Below are positions 55,165-64,000 of a DNA stretch of 64,000 nt, piece by piece. Within the stretch, counting starts at the first letter, position 1; each line of letters starts with the position of its first letter. Location: assembly GCF_040869035.1 (NCBI RefSeq), contig NZ_CP162100.1, forward strand, positions 1,550,001-1,614,000, written 5' to 3'. The position numbers were made by a program, and so were the translations under genes. This stretch comes from Vibrio sp. NTOU-M3 (lineage in GTDB: Bacteria > Pseudomonadota > Gammaproteobacteria > Enterobacterales > Vibrionaceae). Under the pieces are notes generated by a model. That model ran no database searches. It saw nothing but the letters and a program-made list of their open reading frames with translations, and had not been told where the DNA came from.

Positions 55165-56538
55165 TTATTTTAAACTCGCTAGAGCAAGCTGAGCTTCATC
55201 GGGTTGACGATGCATCCATCTTAAACGTAAGCCAAGCATGATTGCGGCAGATGATAAACCAATAATAAAGCCATACCAGAAACCATGAGCACCCATCGGT
55301 TCAACAATCCAATCCGTCATACCGAGAATGTAGCCGCAAGGTAAACCTAAAATCCAATATGCAATGAAAGTACGATTAAAAATCGCGGACATATCTTTGT
55401 AGCCACGAAGCGCACCAGCGGCAACCACCTGAATCGCATCTGTACATTGATAGACTGCCGCTAGCAATAATAATTGCATCGCTAATTCAATCACGGCTCG
55501 GTTGTCTGTATACAAATAAGAAACTTGTTCACGGAAGAGAACAGTAAGCAGGGCGGTACATAGTGACATTGCTAATGCGACCATAAGAGCAACTCGAGAA
55601 GCCACTCTTGCACCATCAACATTGTTTTCTCCAAGACGATGGCCAACGCGGATACTTGCAGCCGCACCCACACTCATCGGTAACATAAACACCAAAGATG
55701 AGAAGTTGATAGCAACTTGGTGTGCTGCAACGACCAATGAACCAAGTGGTGCAACGAGAAGAGCGACGACTGCAAATAAGGTGACTTCGAAAAACAGAGC
55801 AGCAGCCACTGGGAAGCCAAGCTTAAACAGTTTGATTTGTGCTTTTAATTCGGGGCGATGGAACTGTCCAAAGACTTTGATATGTGCCAAGCGCTTTGAG
55901 GTGAGCACATAAAAGAGCAGCATAAAAAACATTAGCCAGTAAACAATTGCCGTAGCAACGCCACAACCCACACCACCCAAAGCAGGTGCGCCAAACTTGC
56001 CGTAAACAAAGATCCAGTTAAGTGGAATATTGATCATTAAACCGATGAACCCAATCACCATTGCCGGTTGGGTTAGTGACATACCGTCGGTGAAACTACG
56101 TAAGGTTTGAAACAATAAAAACGCAGGTACCGCAAACATCACTGCGTGCATATAACCAATGGTTTTTTCGGCCATCAGAACTTCTACATCCATTAAGCCA
56201 AGGATTGTTTTCGTTTGGAATAATACGGCAATGGTTGGTAAAGAAATCACCAATGCTAGTGCGGCACCTTGCTGAATTTGAAATGGAATTTTATGTTGTC
56301 GACCCGCGCCATTCAGCTGCGCAACAACAGGAACTAACGCCATTAATAGTCCAACACCAAATAAGATGGAAGGTAGCCAAATACTTGCGGCAATAGAAAC
56401 CGCAGCCATGTCAGTCGCACTAACACCACCGGCCATGACAGTATCTACAAACCCCATACCAGTTTGCGCCACCGATGCGATAAGTACCGGGGTGGCGAGT
56501 TTTATCAGCTGAGAAGCTTCTTTTTTATAACGATGCAC
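55165..56538 (-). CDS. norM: MATE multidrug/sodium antiporter NorM
   Basis: Sodium-driven multidrug efflux protein of 457 residues with 12 helices. The start is GTG at 56538 (VHRYKKEASQLIKLATPVLIA), with TGGAG upstream; the longer upstream frame lacks a ribosome site. IASVAQTGMGFVDTVMAGGVSATDMAAVSIAASIWLP near the start is the NorM signature, which contains the cation-site Asp; LRSFTDGMSLTQPAM and VAAHQVAINFSSLVFMLPMSVGAAASIRVG follow. It is divergent from the riboflavin synthase gene, the usual Vibrio arrangement. Confidence 0.95.
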   Translation of the reverse strand: MHRYKKEASQLIKLATPVLIASVAQTGMGFVDTVMAGGVSATDMAAVSIAASIWLPSILFGVGLLMALVPVVAQLNGAGRQHKIPFQIQQGAALALVISLPTIAVLFQTKTILGLMDVEVLMAEKTIGYMHAVMFAVPAFLLFQTLRSFTDGMSLTQPAMVIGFIGLMINIPLNWIFVYGKFGAPALGGVGCGVATAIVYWLMFFMLLFYVLTSKRLAHIKVFGQFHRPELKAQIKLFKLGFPVAAALFFEVTLFAVVALLVAPLGSLVVAAHQVAINFSSLVFMLPMSVGAAASIRVGHRLGENNVDGARVASRVALMVALAMSLCTALLTVLFREQVSYLYTDNRAVIELAMQLLLLAAVYQCTDAIQVVAAGALRGYKDMSAIFNRTFIAYWILGLPCGYILGMTDWIVEPMGAHGFWYGFIIGLSSAAIMLGLRLRWMHRQPDEAQLALASLK

Positions 56539-56672
56539 GTTGTACTCCAGAAAGTGAAGCGTAAAAGGATAGAAAACACAGGGTGAAAACGAAGTTTTAA
56601 CTAACTGATGTTGTCGCGCATGATAAAGAAATGTCACACTAAGTGCCATGACTTAATGATGGAAAAAATAGA

Positions 56673-57287
56673 ATGTTTACGGGAATAGTACAAGGCACCG
56701 CGGAATTGGTCGCAATCAATAAGAAAGAGCGCTTTCAAACGCATACTATCAGGCTCAATAACACCATGCGAAATGGATTAGAAATTGGGGCTTCAGTCGC
56801 TCACAATGGTTGCTGCTTAACCGTAACGCACATTGACGGAGACTTGGTAGACTTTGATCTAATGCAAGAAACGCTCAAGCTGACTAACCTTGGTGCTTTA
56901 CAGGTTGGAGAGCATATTAACATCGAGCGTGCGGCTAAGTTTGGTGACGAAATTGGCGGGCACAGCATGTCTGGCCATATTAGTTTAGTCTCGACTATTG
57001 TCGATGTGATTGATTCTCCGAATAACCGTACGATTTGGTTTGAAGTTCCTCAGGAAACCATCAAGTACGTGCTCGCCAAAGGGTATATCGGTTTAGATGG
57101 TTGCTCACTAACGATTGGAGAAGTAAAAGGTAACCGCTTCAACGTTCACTTGATTCCAGAAACATTGCAACGAACCTTATTTGGTAAACGTGCTATTGGT
57201 GATTTGATTAACGTTGAATTTGACCCTCAAACTCAAGCGATTGTAGATACTGTTGAGCGTGTATTGGCCGCAAGGCAACCAGAATGA
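56673..57287 (+). CDS. ribE: riboflavin synthase alpha subunit
   Basis: Riboflavin synthase of 204 residues, joining two lumazine molecules to give riboflavin. [13 protein letters not shown] at the N-terminus and two tandem barrels are seen: [14 protein letters not shown] in the first and [14 protein letters not shown] in the second. No FMN riboswitch is visible before it. It is a single gene next to norM. Confidence 0.95.
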   Translation: MFTGIVQGTAELVAINKKERFQTHTIRLNNTMRNGLEIGASVAHNGCCLTVTHIDGDLVDFDLMQETLKLTNLGALQVGEHINIERAAKFGDEIGGHSMSGHISLVSTIVDVIDSPNNRTIWFEVPQETIKYVLAKGYIGLDGCSLTIGEVKGNRFNVHLIPETLQRTLFGKRAIGDLINVEFDPQTQAIVDTVERVLAARQPE

Positions 57288-57288
57288 A

Positions 57289-57313
57289 AAAGCGCGTCAC
57301 TAGGACGCGCTTT
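57289..57313. terminator. bidirectional terminator after ribE
   Basis: AAAGCGCGTC (57289-57298) pairs with GACGCGCTTT (57304-57313). It lies between two convergent genes and can serve both. Confidence 0.85.
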
Positions 57314-57333
57314 AATAACTGCAAACATGGACG

Positions 57334-57537
57334 TTAGAAGATTTGTTCATCATCTGCATCGATATAAAGTTCAATGGAATCCATCTGCTCATTGACCGTC
57401 ATATTAAGATGAATAGCGTTACAGCAAGCAGGGCAATCATCATAAAACTCTTGGCTACCGTTTGAGGCGTCGAGAGTGATCCCAATAGAATGTCCACAAT
57501 GTGGGCAAGTCACCATTTTCTCTGTGTAATTTCGCAT
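57334..57537 (-). CDS. CPXCG-motif cysteine-rich small protein
   Basis: Protein of 67 residues. Start at ATG 57537 (MRNYTEKMVTCPHCGHSIGI), with GGAG upstream; the longer frame is unlikely. It has two Cys pairs, CPHC (11-14) and CPAC, forming a zinc-ribbon-like fold, and an acidic tail (DSIELYIDADDEQIF). Function unknown. Confidence 0.85.
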   Translation of the reverse strand: MRNYTEKMVTCPHCGHSIGITLDASNGSQEFYDDCPACCNAIHLNMTVNEQMDSIELYIDADDEQIF

Positions 57538-57633
57538 ATCTCTCTCCTTACGTCCTTGATGAGATACTTCAATCATAAATTGCGAAGTTACTAATGGTTG
57601 TGAATTAAGTATAAAGTTTGACTGTAAACATAA

Positions 57634-57663
57634 AAAAACGGGCTTCTTATTAAGCCCGTTTTT
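57634..57663 (-). terminator. terminator of the fructosamine-kinase-like gene
   Basis: AAAAACGGGCTT (57634-57645) pairs with AAGCCCGTTTTT (57652-57663). On the minus strand T7 follows. It is about 65 bases after the stop of the kinase-like gene. Confidence 0.75.
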
Positions 57664-57726
57664 AATATGAAACAAAGTATAAACAAGATGAATAAAAAAC
57701 AAACACACTCTAACTTTTAAGACGTT

Positions 57727-58593
57727 TCAAATCGTCAAAATCTTATTCACTGCACGTTCTGCCATATCAAGATAATGCCCACCAAACAAATTGTAGTGGT
57801 TTAAGACATGGTAAAGATTATAAATGTCCTTTCTTTCTTCATAGCTCGAATCTAGTGGCAAGATACTTTGGTAGCCTTGGTAGAATTCAGGAAGAAAACC
57901 TTGAAATAGCTCAGTCATCGCAATATCACACTCTCTATCTCCCCAATAACTGGCTGGATCATAACAAATGGGGCCAAAAGCAGAACAAGCGACATTGCCA
58001 TTCCATAGATCGCCATGAAGCAGTGAAGGGCGGGGAGTGTGCGATTGTAAGCGATCTTGAACTAAGCGCGTGAAGTCGCTGATATCAACCAGCTCAATAC
58101 CTTTCTCTCGCATCAGTTGCAGTTGCCAGCCGATACGCTGCTCTGCAAAAAAGCGTGACCATTTCTTGTCCCACTTATTAGGTTGAAGTGTGGAACCGAG
58201 ATAGTTATCAAAGTCGAAACCATACTCTTTCTGCTCACCCCAAGCATGCAGGTTTGCCAACTGTTGACCAAATAAATAGCTTTGTTTTGGATCATCCATT
58301 GGCTTTGTTGGAAGGTAGTTGAGAATAAGAAATGAATGTTCTTTAGACTTGCCCACATGAACAAGTTCGGGAAGGGACACGGTTGAGCTTTTTCTTAACG
58401 CTTTAATGCACTCGGCTTCGGCTTCAAATCGTGAAATAAAGTCGCGCTCATTAATCTTGATAAAATAACGTTGCTCGCCATCACTGATCATATAGCAGTT
58501 GCTTATATCACCGCCATGTACCTTGACCTTCTCAGTAATATCGAATGAAAACATTAGTGTTTCTGAAAGCTGCTTAGAGATAGCTTGCCACAT
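57727..58593 (-). CDS. fructosamine kinase family protein
   Basis: Kinase-fold protein of 288 residues, of the fructosamine/ribulosamine-3-kinase type. It has GGDISNCYMISDGEQRYFIKIN (nucleotide Lys), FEAEAECIKAL, LHGDLWNGN (catalytic Asp), CYDPASYWGDRECDIAMTELF (metal Asp). In bacteria such proteins are thought to repair glycated amines. It matches E. coli YniA in layout. It is monocistronic. Confidence 0.88.
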   Translation of the reverse strand: MWQAISKQLSETLMFSFDITEKVKVHGGDISNCYMISDGEQRYFIKINERDFISRFEAEAECIKALRKSSTVSLPELVHVGKSKEHSFLILNYLPTKPMDDPKQSYLFGQQLANLHAWGEQKEYGFDFDNYLGSTLQPNKWDKKWSRFFAEQRIGWQLQLMREKGIELVDISDFTRLVQDRLQSHTPRPSLLHGDLWNGNVACSAFGPICYDPASYWGDRECDIAMTELFQGFLPEFYQGYQSILPLDSSYEERKDIYNLYHVLNHYNLFGGHYLDMAERAVNKILTI

Positions 58594-58930
58594 AGTTCAC
58601 CCTGTCACCGTAATCGACACAGTGTTTAGTGTAGGACAAGTATTTAGAGATTTCTGGAGTATAGTGCAAAGATTTCAAGTAATTGATGAAAAGTTGCTCG
58701 TGATTGAATAGGTCCGGCGTCAATTTTCTAAGAAAAAAGCATGAAGGTTGATCTTGCTTACCTCAAACGATTTGTTTAACTGATATATTGGACATTAAAT
58801 ACTCAAATTTGTGGCGAACAGGCGAAATTCACAACAACTCGTTTCGCTTTGCTTGTGAAAACTTCTTTATATGTCTTAGTATTAATGAAGACGTAATAAT
58901 AAAGAACCAGAATTTCGATGGAGAGGTACT
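58594..58930. other. intergenic region
   Basis: About 337 bases between divergent genes. It holds the two promoters, AT-rich sequence around 58780-58800 and 58860-58900, and no clear RNA or repeat that I can support. Confidence 0.5.
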
Positions 58931-59275
58931 GTGGTTGTAGAAACAGATGGCTATCTTGCACTTATTGAGCATTTAGCTTTCAATCTTGATGTGTTTGCAG
59001 CGGACGATAGCGACACAGGTAAAGAAAGTGTCGAAGACGTAGTTACGGATATGGTAGCCAGTAACATCATGGCGATTTTTGAACAGAATCCGGAACTGCA
59101 CTCCAGCGTGCGTTTTCAATTGCTGAAAGAAGCGGATTCTGTTGTTGAGGATTTGGGGGAAGTGCTAGCGGGCGTATGGGGTAAGCCCGCTACGAATGAA
59201 CAAATCGTTTTCTTAGATGAATATATCGCTTTAGTTAAAAATCTATTTGATACTGCAGTCGCGAAATACGATTAA
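58931..59275 (+). CDS. DUF3802 family protein
   Basis: Cytoplasmic, acidic, helical protein of 114 residues. Start GTG at 58931 (VVVETDGYLALIEHLAFNLDVF), with GGAGAGG 5 bases upstream. VEDVVTDMVASNIMAIFEQNPEL is a conserved block of this Vibrionaceae/Shewanella family. Function unknown. Its stop overlaps the convergent NlpC gene by 4 bases. Confidence 0.85.
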   Translation: MVVETDGYLALIEHLAFNLDVFAADDSDTGKESVEDVVTDMVASNIMAIFEQNPELHSSVRFQLLKEADSVVEDLGEVLAGVWGKPATNEQIVFLDEYIALVKNLFDTAVAKYD

Positions 59276-59814
59276 TCAGCGAGAGGCGGGTGCATCATAA
59301 CCCGCCTAAACTGCCAGAACTTTGAAGCCCAGTATGGGTTGTCCAACCTAGAAATTATCACTCCTTTCGATGTAGACACGTGCATAAACTGCTTATCGCC
59401 GAGATAAACTCCGACATGGCGATCTGTGCGTGATGTTCTGAAAAAAACCAAATCGCCACTTCTCACATTATCGTAATTTAGTTGTTTACCGACTTTCACT
59501 TGAGAGTAGGTCGTCCTTGGTAAAGACATGTTCATCGTTTCACGATAGGCTTGCTGAACGAACGCAGAGCAGTCAATGCCGCGTTTGTTTTCTCCCCCGA
59601 AGCGGTAAGGAACACCTTCCCAACCTTTAAAAAAGTGAAGAAAGCTACTGGTTATGCTTTGATCTTGGGGTAAAGGTGATCTTGCCTGCTGGAAATGAGC
59701 GAGCATTTCCTCAGGACTTTTCGTATTTGCCTGCTCATCTGAGCTAATACTGCTACAACCGGCAAGCGTGCCTAATAAAAAAAGGCAGGTAATTCTCAAT
59801 CTATTTTTCTTCAT
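59272..59814 (-). CDS. NlpC/P60 (C40) family lipoprotein
   Basis: Periplasmic peptidoglycan endopeptidase-like lipoprotein of 180 residues. Signal MKKNRLRITCLFLLGTLAGC with lipobox LAGC. Catalytic Cys in GIDCSAFVQQAYRE (about 85-98), His in DRHVGVYLGDKQFMHVST, and the third polar residue later. It is like E. coli NlpC/MepS. Confidence 0.9.
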   Translation of the reverse strand: MKKNRLRITCLFLLGTLAGCSSISSDEQANTKSPEEMLAHFQQARSPLPQDQSITSSFLHFFKGWEGVPYRFGGENKRGIDCSAFVQQAYRETMNMSLPRTTYSQVKVGKQLNYDNVRSGDLVFFRTSRTDRHVGVYLGDKQFMHVSTSKGVIISRLDNPYWASKFWQFRRVMMHPPLAD

Positions 59815-60051
59815 CTAACTGGCAGTCTGTGCTTATCAAGCTATTTAATTTTTATTTTCGAACCCAAGCTTTTATGACAAATAATAATTACTCAAGTAGT
59901 CGTTAACCATAATGTGATATTCGTATAGTGTCATGTGCCGAGCTCACGCTTTTAACTTCGTTTCCGTTTTGATACATAGTTTCTGATAGATGCGACAAAG
60001 ACCATAAAGATCAAATACATAAAATTTTAAATCTATTAATGATCTTCATGA

Positions 60052-60840
60052 TTATTGATTGCGAAACGGTTGAGTCAGCATTTTATCAAGCCATTGCTCG
60101 CGTGCCGTTTGAAAAAGAGGAATGCCGATTTTCACTTTCTCATGGCCTTCTTTTGGTTGAGCAATATAAGTACCAAGCCATCGGTCCCAAACTGATAAGA
60201 AAAAGCCAAAGTTCGAATGTGTCTCACGCGTAATGATAGAGTGGTGGATTCGATGCATATCAGGTGTTACGACTACCGTTCTCAATACTTTATCTACCTT
60301 AGCTGAAAGCTTCGCATTACTGTGATTAAACATCGCACTGCCGTTAAGCACAATTTCAAATATCACCACAGCGAGAGGGGAAATTCCAAGCGCAACCACC
60401 AAACCAATTTTGATCCACATCGAGATAAGGATTTCTATCGGATGAAAACGAGTCCCCGTTGTCACATCGATGTCTTGGTCTGCATGGTGCATGCGGTGGA
60501 GACGCCATAATATTGGAACCCGATGAAAAACAAGGTGTTGTAGATAAATAGCAAAGTCCAGTAAGACAACCGCCAACGCAACTTCAACCCACAGTGGAAG
60601 TGCCACATAGTTAAACAACCCGAGTTGATTTTGGCTGGCATTACTTGCCGCCTCGAACGCTAACAGTGGCATCAGCAACGTTAAACATAGAGAGTTTAAG
60701 CCGACAAGTCCCATGTTATTTAGCCAGCGATCCATTTTACTTTGTGTAAGTTGCTTTCTTGGGCAGCACCATTCCCAAATAGCACAAAGAAAAAATAGCG
60801 CGAGAAAAAAGCTTAACCTTATGAGTTCAGGGTTTTGCAT
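60052..60840 (-). CDS. sterol desaturase (fatty acid hydroxylase) family protein
   Basis: Membrane di-iron enzyme of 262 residues with about four helices. The His clusters HLVFH, HRMHH, HSNAKL preceded by FNH, and HRIHHS are those of the family. FHPIEILISMWIKI is another conserved segment. Its start lies 78 bases from that of the divergent DTW gene. The lipid substrate is unknown. Confidence 0.88.
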   Translation of the reverse strand: MQNPELIRLSFFLALFFLCAIWEWCCPRKQLTQSKMDRWLNNMGLVGLNSLCLTLLMPLLAFEAASNASQNQLGLFNYVALPLWVEVALAVVLLDFAIYLQHLVFHRVPILWRLHRMHHADQDIDVTTGTRFHPIEILISMWIKIGLVVALGISPLAVVIFEIVLNGSAMFNHSNAKLSAKVDKVLRTVVVTPDMHRIHHSIITRETHSNFGFFLSVWDRWLGTYIAQPKEGHEKVKIGIPLFQTAREQWLDKMLTQPFRNQ

Positions 60841-60918
60841 CTTTTAATACCGTTCGCTGTTGCAACTCTAGCCACTGTAAGTACAATCGCGTTCGTTTTC
60901 CAGCCATTAAGTAATGTT

Positions 60919-61659
60919 ATGAGAATCCACGCTTTCCACCATCTTTACCAACACCGTTTATCACTTTCAACCAAACCATTTAATGCACGAGGCTGCAAAG
61001 TTGAAAGGTGTGGTTACTGTCAGGTTTCATTAGAACATTGTTTATGCTCCGTTCAACCAGATATTGAAACCAGTGTGGCTGTTATGTTGATTGTTTCCGA
61101 GAACGAGGTTTTCAAACCGAGTAATACTGGCAGACTAATCGCCGATGTGGTGAAAGAGAGTTACGTTTATCAGTGGAGCCGTACTGAACCAAATGCAGAT
61201 ATGCTGAGCTTATTGACAAATGAGAATTACGCACCGATGCTGGTTTTTCCTGAAGATTACATAGATGACAAGCAAAGATTGCTGACTCACAACCCCATCA
61301 CGGTTGAGCAAGGGCGAAAACCTCTATTGATTTTATTGGATGGCAGTTGGCGAGAAGCAAGACGTATTTACAGAAAGTCAGCCTATTTGGCATCTCTACC
61401 GGTGATTTCGATCACGCCACAATCAATATCACAATACATGATGCGTAAGTCAGAAAACGAAAATCACTTATCTACCGCAGAAGTGGCTTCTTTGGTACTT
61501 AAACAAGTAGGAGAGGCTCATGCAGCTTCAACATTAGAACTGTGGTTTGAAACTTTTCGGGAAAGCTACTTACTGAGTAAAACTCGCATAAAACCTGACT
61601 TGACCAAACCAGCCCTAAATCGCTATCTCGCAGCAAGAGAAAACGCGAACTCCTTCTAA
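60919..61659 (+). CDS. DTW-domain protein (tRNA aminocarboxypropyl transferase-like)
   Basis: Protein of 246 residues related to TapT/YfiP, which adds a 3-amino-3-carboxypropyl group to a tRNA uridine. Start at ATG 60919 (MRIHAFHHLYQHRLSLSTKPF); a longer TTG-started frame would overlap the divergent gene. Zinc-site cysteines are in CKVERCGYCQVSLEHCLC. The DTW motif appears as LLDGSWREARRIYRKS. SENENHLSTAEVASLVL is also conserved. Confidence 0.85.
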   Translation: MRIHAFHHLYQHRLSLSTKPFNARGCKVERCGYCQVSLEHCLCSVQPDIETSVAVMLIVSENEVFKPSNTGRLIADVVKESYVYQWSRTEPNADMLSLLTNENYAPMLVFPEDYIDDKQRLLTHNPITVEQGRKPLLILLDGSWREARRIYRKSAYLASLPVISITPQSISQYMMRKSENENHLSTAEVASLVLKQVGEAHAASTLELWFETFRESYLLSKTRIKPDLTKPALNRYLAARENANSF

Positions 61660-61810
61660 CAATCAAGCAAAGATTGCTGGCGACTTAACCACTTAGCACT
61701 AAATACGAGATAAATCTGTGTTATGTCACGGATTGTAGACAGTTCAATATGGATAATGCCTACTAGATTAGGATTTGAAATTTATTGAATAATTTTCCGG
61801 GAGAGTAGGC

Positions 61811-62722
61811 ATGTATTACGGCTTTGATGTTGGTGGTACCAAAATTGAATTTGGTGCGTTTAACGAAAAACTGGAGCGTGTAGCGACAGAACGTGTACCA
61901 ACACCAACAGAAGACTATCCACAGCTGTTAGAAACAATCGCAGGACTGGTTGCTAAGTACGATCAAGAGTTTGGGTGTGAAGGCACAATTGGCCTTGGTC
62001 TACCAGGTATGGAAGATGCGGATGATGCGACAGTACTGACCGTAAACGTACCTGCAGCAAAAGGAAAGCCACTACGTGCAGACCTAGAAGCAAAAATTGG
62101 CCGTCGCGTTAAAATTGAAAATGACGCCAACTGCTTTGCTCTTTCTGAAGCGTGGGATGATGAGCTAAAAGACGAACAATCTGTCATGGGCCTGATTTTG
62201 GGTACTGGCTTTGGTGGCGGCTTGGTTTATGAAGGTAAAGTTTTCTCAGGTCGTAACAACGTTGCTGGTGAGCTTGGTCACATGCGTCTACCTATCGATG
62301 CGTGGTTCCATTTGGGCGAAAACGCGCCATTACTGGATTGTGGTTGTAGCAACAAAGGCTGTATTGATAATTACCTCTCAGGTCGTGGCTTTGAGTTGTT
62401 GTACGAGCATTACTACGGTGAAAAGAAGAAAGCGATTGATATCATCAAAGCTAATGCAGAAGGTGAAGCTAAAGCGGTTGAGCATGTCGAACGTTTCATG
62501 GAGTTGTTAGCCATTTGCTTTGCGAACATCTTCACTGCGAATGATCCACACGTTGTTGTGCTTGGTGGTGGTTTATCTAACTTCGAACTTATCTACGAAG
62601 AAATGCCAAAACGCATTCCAAAACATCTACTTTCTGTCGCGAAAGCACCGAAGATCGTTAAAGCAAAACACGGTGATTCTGGTGGTGTTCGTGGTGCTGC
62701 ATTCTTAAATATTAAAGACTAA
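61811..62722 (+). CDS. nagK: N-acetylglucosamine kinase
   Basis: ROK-family sugar kinase of 303 residues that makes GlcNAc-6-phosphate. [17 protein letters not shown] (phosphate loop), [29 protein letters not shown] (catalytic Asp in NDAN), GTGFGGGLV and the zinc motif [17 protein letters not shown] are seen. GGGAG precedes the ATG. It stands alone with a strong terminator. Confidence 0.95.
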   Translation: MYYGFDVGGTKIEFGAFNEKLERVATERVPTPTEDYPQLLETIAGLVAKYDQEFGCEGTIGLGLPGMEDADDATVLTVNVPAAKGKPLRADLEAKIGRRVKIENDANCFALSEAWDDELKDEQSVMGLILGTGFGGGLVYEGKVFSGRNNVAGELGHMRLPIDAWFHLGENAPLLDCGCSNKGCIDNYLSGRGFELLYEHYYGEKKKAIDIIKANAEGEAKAVEHVERFMELLAICFANIFTANDPHVVVLGGGLSNFELIYEEMPKRIPKHLLSVAKAPKIVKAKHGDSGGVRGAAFLNIKD

Positions 62723-62742
62723 GATTGCATCGTACCGACAAT

Positions 62743-62773
62743 AAAAAGGGCTTGCATTCAGCAAGCCCTTTTT
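62743..62773. terminator. bidirectional terminator after nagK
   Basis: Thirteen bases, 62743-62755, pair with 62761-62773 (AAAAAGGGCTTGC / GCAAGCCCTTTTT). Confidence 0.9.
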
Positions 62774-62787
62774 GCGTTTCTTAGCGT

Positions 62788-63048
62788 CTATTTTTTACCA
62801 ACGCCACGGTTTTCTTTTTGTTGTAACGTGATCTTACCGAAACCCAGTTTGTTGAAATGGTTGTCACGATAATTTCGAACCGCTTTTGTATCCGAAATGG
62901 CTTCGATCTGCTGTTCCATCTTTAGAAAATCACTAATATCGATGCCTTCTGCATCCGCAACGGCTTCGTGGATATTACGAAACTGTTGGTAAGAAAAAGT
63001 TAGGGTCTTCTCAACACCTTTGTAGGTATAAATAATCGTACGAGCCAT
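62788..63048 (-). CDS. DUF2960 family small protein
   Basis: Basic protein of 86 residues. Start at ATG 63048 (MARTIIYTYKGVEKTLTFSY) rather than three codons upstream. FRNIHEAVADAEGIDISDFLKMEQQIEAIS and NHFNKLGFGKITLQ are family blocks. Function unknown. Confidence 0.8.
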   Translation of the reverse strand: MARTIIYTYKGVEKTLTFSYQQFRNIHEAVADAEGIDISDFLKMEQQIEAISDTKAVRNYRDNHFNKLGFGKITLQQKENRGVGKK

Positions 63049-63068
63049 AATTCTCACTGTAATAAAAA

Positions 63069-63090
63069 GGCCAGCATTGAGGTGCTGGCC
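63069..63090 (-). terminator. terminator of moeA
   Basis: GGCCAGCA (63069-63076) pairs with TGCTGGCC (63083-63090); on the minus strand TTTTTATT follows. Confidence 0.85.
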
Positions 63091-63109
63091 ATGGTAATCC
63101 TCAATCGGG

Positions 63110-64000
63110 TTAGATTCTGCCTTGAAGTGGGATAATTGTCACGCTTTCGCCCACTTTTACTGTGTCGACTTCAGGAGATATTTCAATCAAGCAGTTCGCT
63201 TCACTCATCGAACGCAAGATGCCTGAACCTTGTTTACCCGTCGTTTTTACTGTTAATCGACCCATATTATCGAGTTGATAGATACCCCGGCTAAATTCGG
63301 TACGCCCCTGTCTTGAGCGTAGATTTTCTTCAGCAACGGCATTGACCTTTAACGGTTTCCAGTTTGTTTCACCTTGCATTTTTCGAAGTGCTGGTTCGAC
63401 AAAGTTAATAAAGGAAACCATAACTGCAACCGGATTGCCCGGTAGCCCAAAGAAAGGTTTACCATTGATCTGACCAAAGGCTAGGGGTCTTCCTGGGCGC
63501 ATATTGATACGCCAGAAATCAATTTGACCTAAGCGATCCAATGCAAGCTTAATGTAGTCAGCGTCACCCACAGAAACGCCGCCGGAAGTGATCACGACAT
63601 CAGCTTGAGTAGACGCATCCTCAAGCGCTTTCACCATCAATTCTTCATTATCTTCTAAGATACCAAAATCGAGGATCTCGCATCCTAGCTTTTCAAGTAA
63701 TCCAATAATGGTGAATCGGTTGGAGTCATAAATCGAATTCGGTTTTTGTTCACAACCAGGTGCTTGAACTTCATCTCCAGTCGAGAATACCGCTACTTTC
63801 AGTTGACGATAAACTTCAACGTCACCAAAACCAAGAGAAGCTAGCATCCCCATCTCTGGTGAGAAAAGGCGGCACCCAGAAGCAAAGACCGATTGGCCCA
63901 AAGCGAGATCTTCGCCAGCTTGGCGAACATTTTGACCTACTTTAATCGATGCCTCGCCAAAGGTGACAATGTCACCATCTTGCGAGGATTGCTCTCTCAT
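63110..64000 (-). CDS. moeA: molybdopterin molybdenumtransferase, C-terminal 296 residues (N-terminus outside window)
   Basis: The enzyme inserts molybdate into adenylylated molybdopterin. The seen part runs from the QNVRQAGEDLALGQSVFASG region through VAVFSTGDEVQAPG, NSIYDSNRFTIIGLLEKLGCEILDFG, VITSGGVSVGDADYIKLAL, INMRPGRPLAFGQINGKPFFGLPGNPVAVMVSF and the C-terminal domain. The Met at 64000 is internal; the gene continues beyond the edge. Confidence 0.95.
   Translation of the reverse strand: MREQSSQDGDIVTFGEASIKVGQNVRQAGEDLALGQSVFASGCRLFSPEMGMLASLGFGDVEVYRQLKVAVFSTGDEVQAPGCEQKPNSIYDSNRFTIIGLLEKLGCEILDFGILEDNEELMVKALEDASTQADVVITSGGVSVGDADYIKLALDRLGQIDFWRINMRPGRPLAFGQINGKPFFGLPGNPVAVMVSFINFVEPALRKMQGETNWKPLKVNAVAEENLRSRQGRTEFSRGIYQLDNMGRLTVKTTGKQGSGILRSMSEANCLIEISPEVDTVKVGESVTIIPLQGRI

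Noticed and set aside
56640..56672. FMN riboswitch before riboflavin synthase
   Set aside because: The gap is too short and no conserved RFN-like stems are seen.
1..64000. CRISPR arrays, tRNA or rRNA genes, insertion sequences
   Set aside because: No regularly spaced repeats, cloverleaf genes, rRNA segments or transposase ORFs were recognised on either strand.

Overview
The window looks like a stretch of the main chromosome of a Vibrio species. This rests on a complete syp-type polysaccharide locus, a norM / riboflavin synthase / periplasmic DNA ligase / DUF3080 neighbourhood that from memory matches the V. cholerae VC1540 area, and several small DUF families (DUF3360, DUF3802, DUF2960) typical of Vibrionaceae. 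The species cannot be fixed by eye. No rRNA, tRNA, insertion sequence, prophage or CRISPR array was seen.

Region 1 (1-9.9 kb) is a mosaic of small units: the 5' part of a glucose/GlcNAc-family PTS permease, a Ca-loop lipoprotein, a secreted chorismate mutase, a periplasmic binding protein paired with an orphan histidine kinase, a RES/Xre toxin-antitoxin pair, a GNAT acetyltransferase, a DUF3360 permease and a secreted protein of unknown role.

Region 2 (10.1-19.2 kb) is a sugar-acid operon: a GntR/FCD regulator, DgoK, DgoA, a three-gene TRAP transporter, DgoD, an IlvD/Edd-family dehydratase with an odd four-cysteine N-terminus, and a DHDPS-family aldolase. Three TGTA-N-TACA palindromes flank the regulator and are its likely operators.

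Region 3 (19.9-44.5 kb, all minus strand) is a symbiosis/biofilm polysaccharide (syp) cluster in the order sypA-B-C-D, a PhnD-like binding protein, sypF-G-H-I-J-K-L-M-N-O, a three-gene ABC importer, sypP-Q-R. sypE is missing and the PhnD-like gene sits at its place. Sigma-54 promoters can be read in front of sypA, sypI, sypP and, in weaker form, sypM; each has upstream TTCTCA-N3-TG sites expected for the SypG activator. The embedded ABC importer has its own almost consensus Zur box.

Region 4 (44.8-52.4 kb, plus strand), divergent from syp, holds wecB, an NfrB-like glycosyltransferase with MshEN c-di-GMP-type motifs, an NfrA-like outer-membrane TPR protein, and a lipoprotein whose start lies inside nfrA. 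It looks like a self-contained ManNAc-type surface glycan system akin to the E. coli N4 receptor glycan. Two glycan systems therefore lie back to back across a 363-bp regulatory region.

Region 5 (52.4-64 kb) is housekeeping: nitroreductase, periplasmic ATP-dependent DNA ligase, DUF3080 lipoprotein, NorM, riboflavin synthase, a CPXCG protein, a fructosamine-kinase-like protein, DUF3802, an NlpC/P60 lipoprotein, a sterol-desaturase-like protein, a DTW protein, NagK, DUF2960 and the C-terminal part of MoeA. Most gene ends here have clear hairpin terminators.
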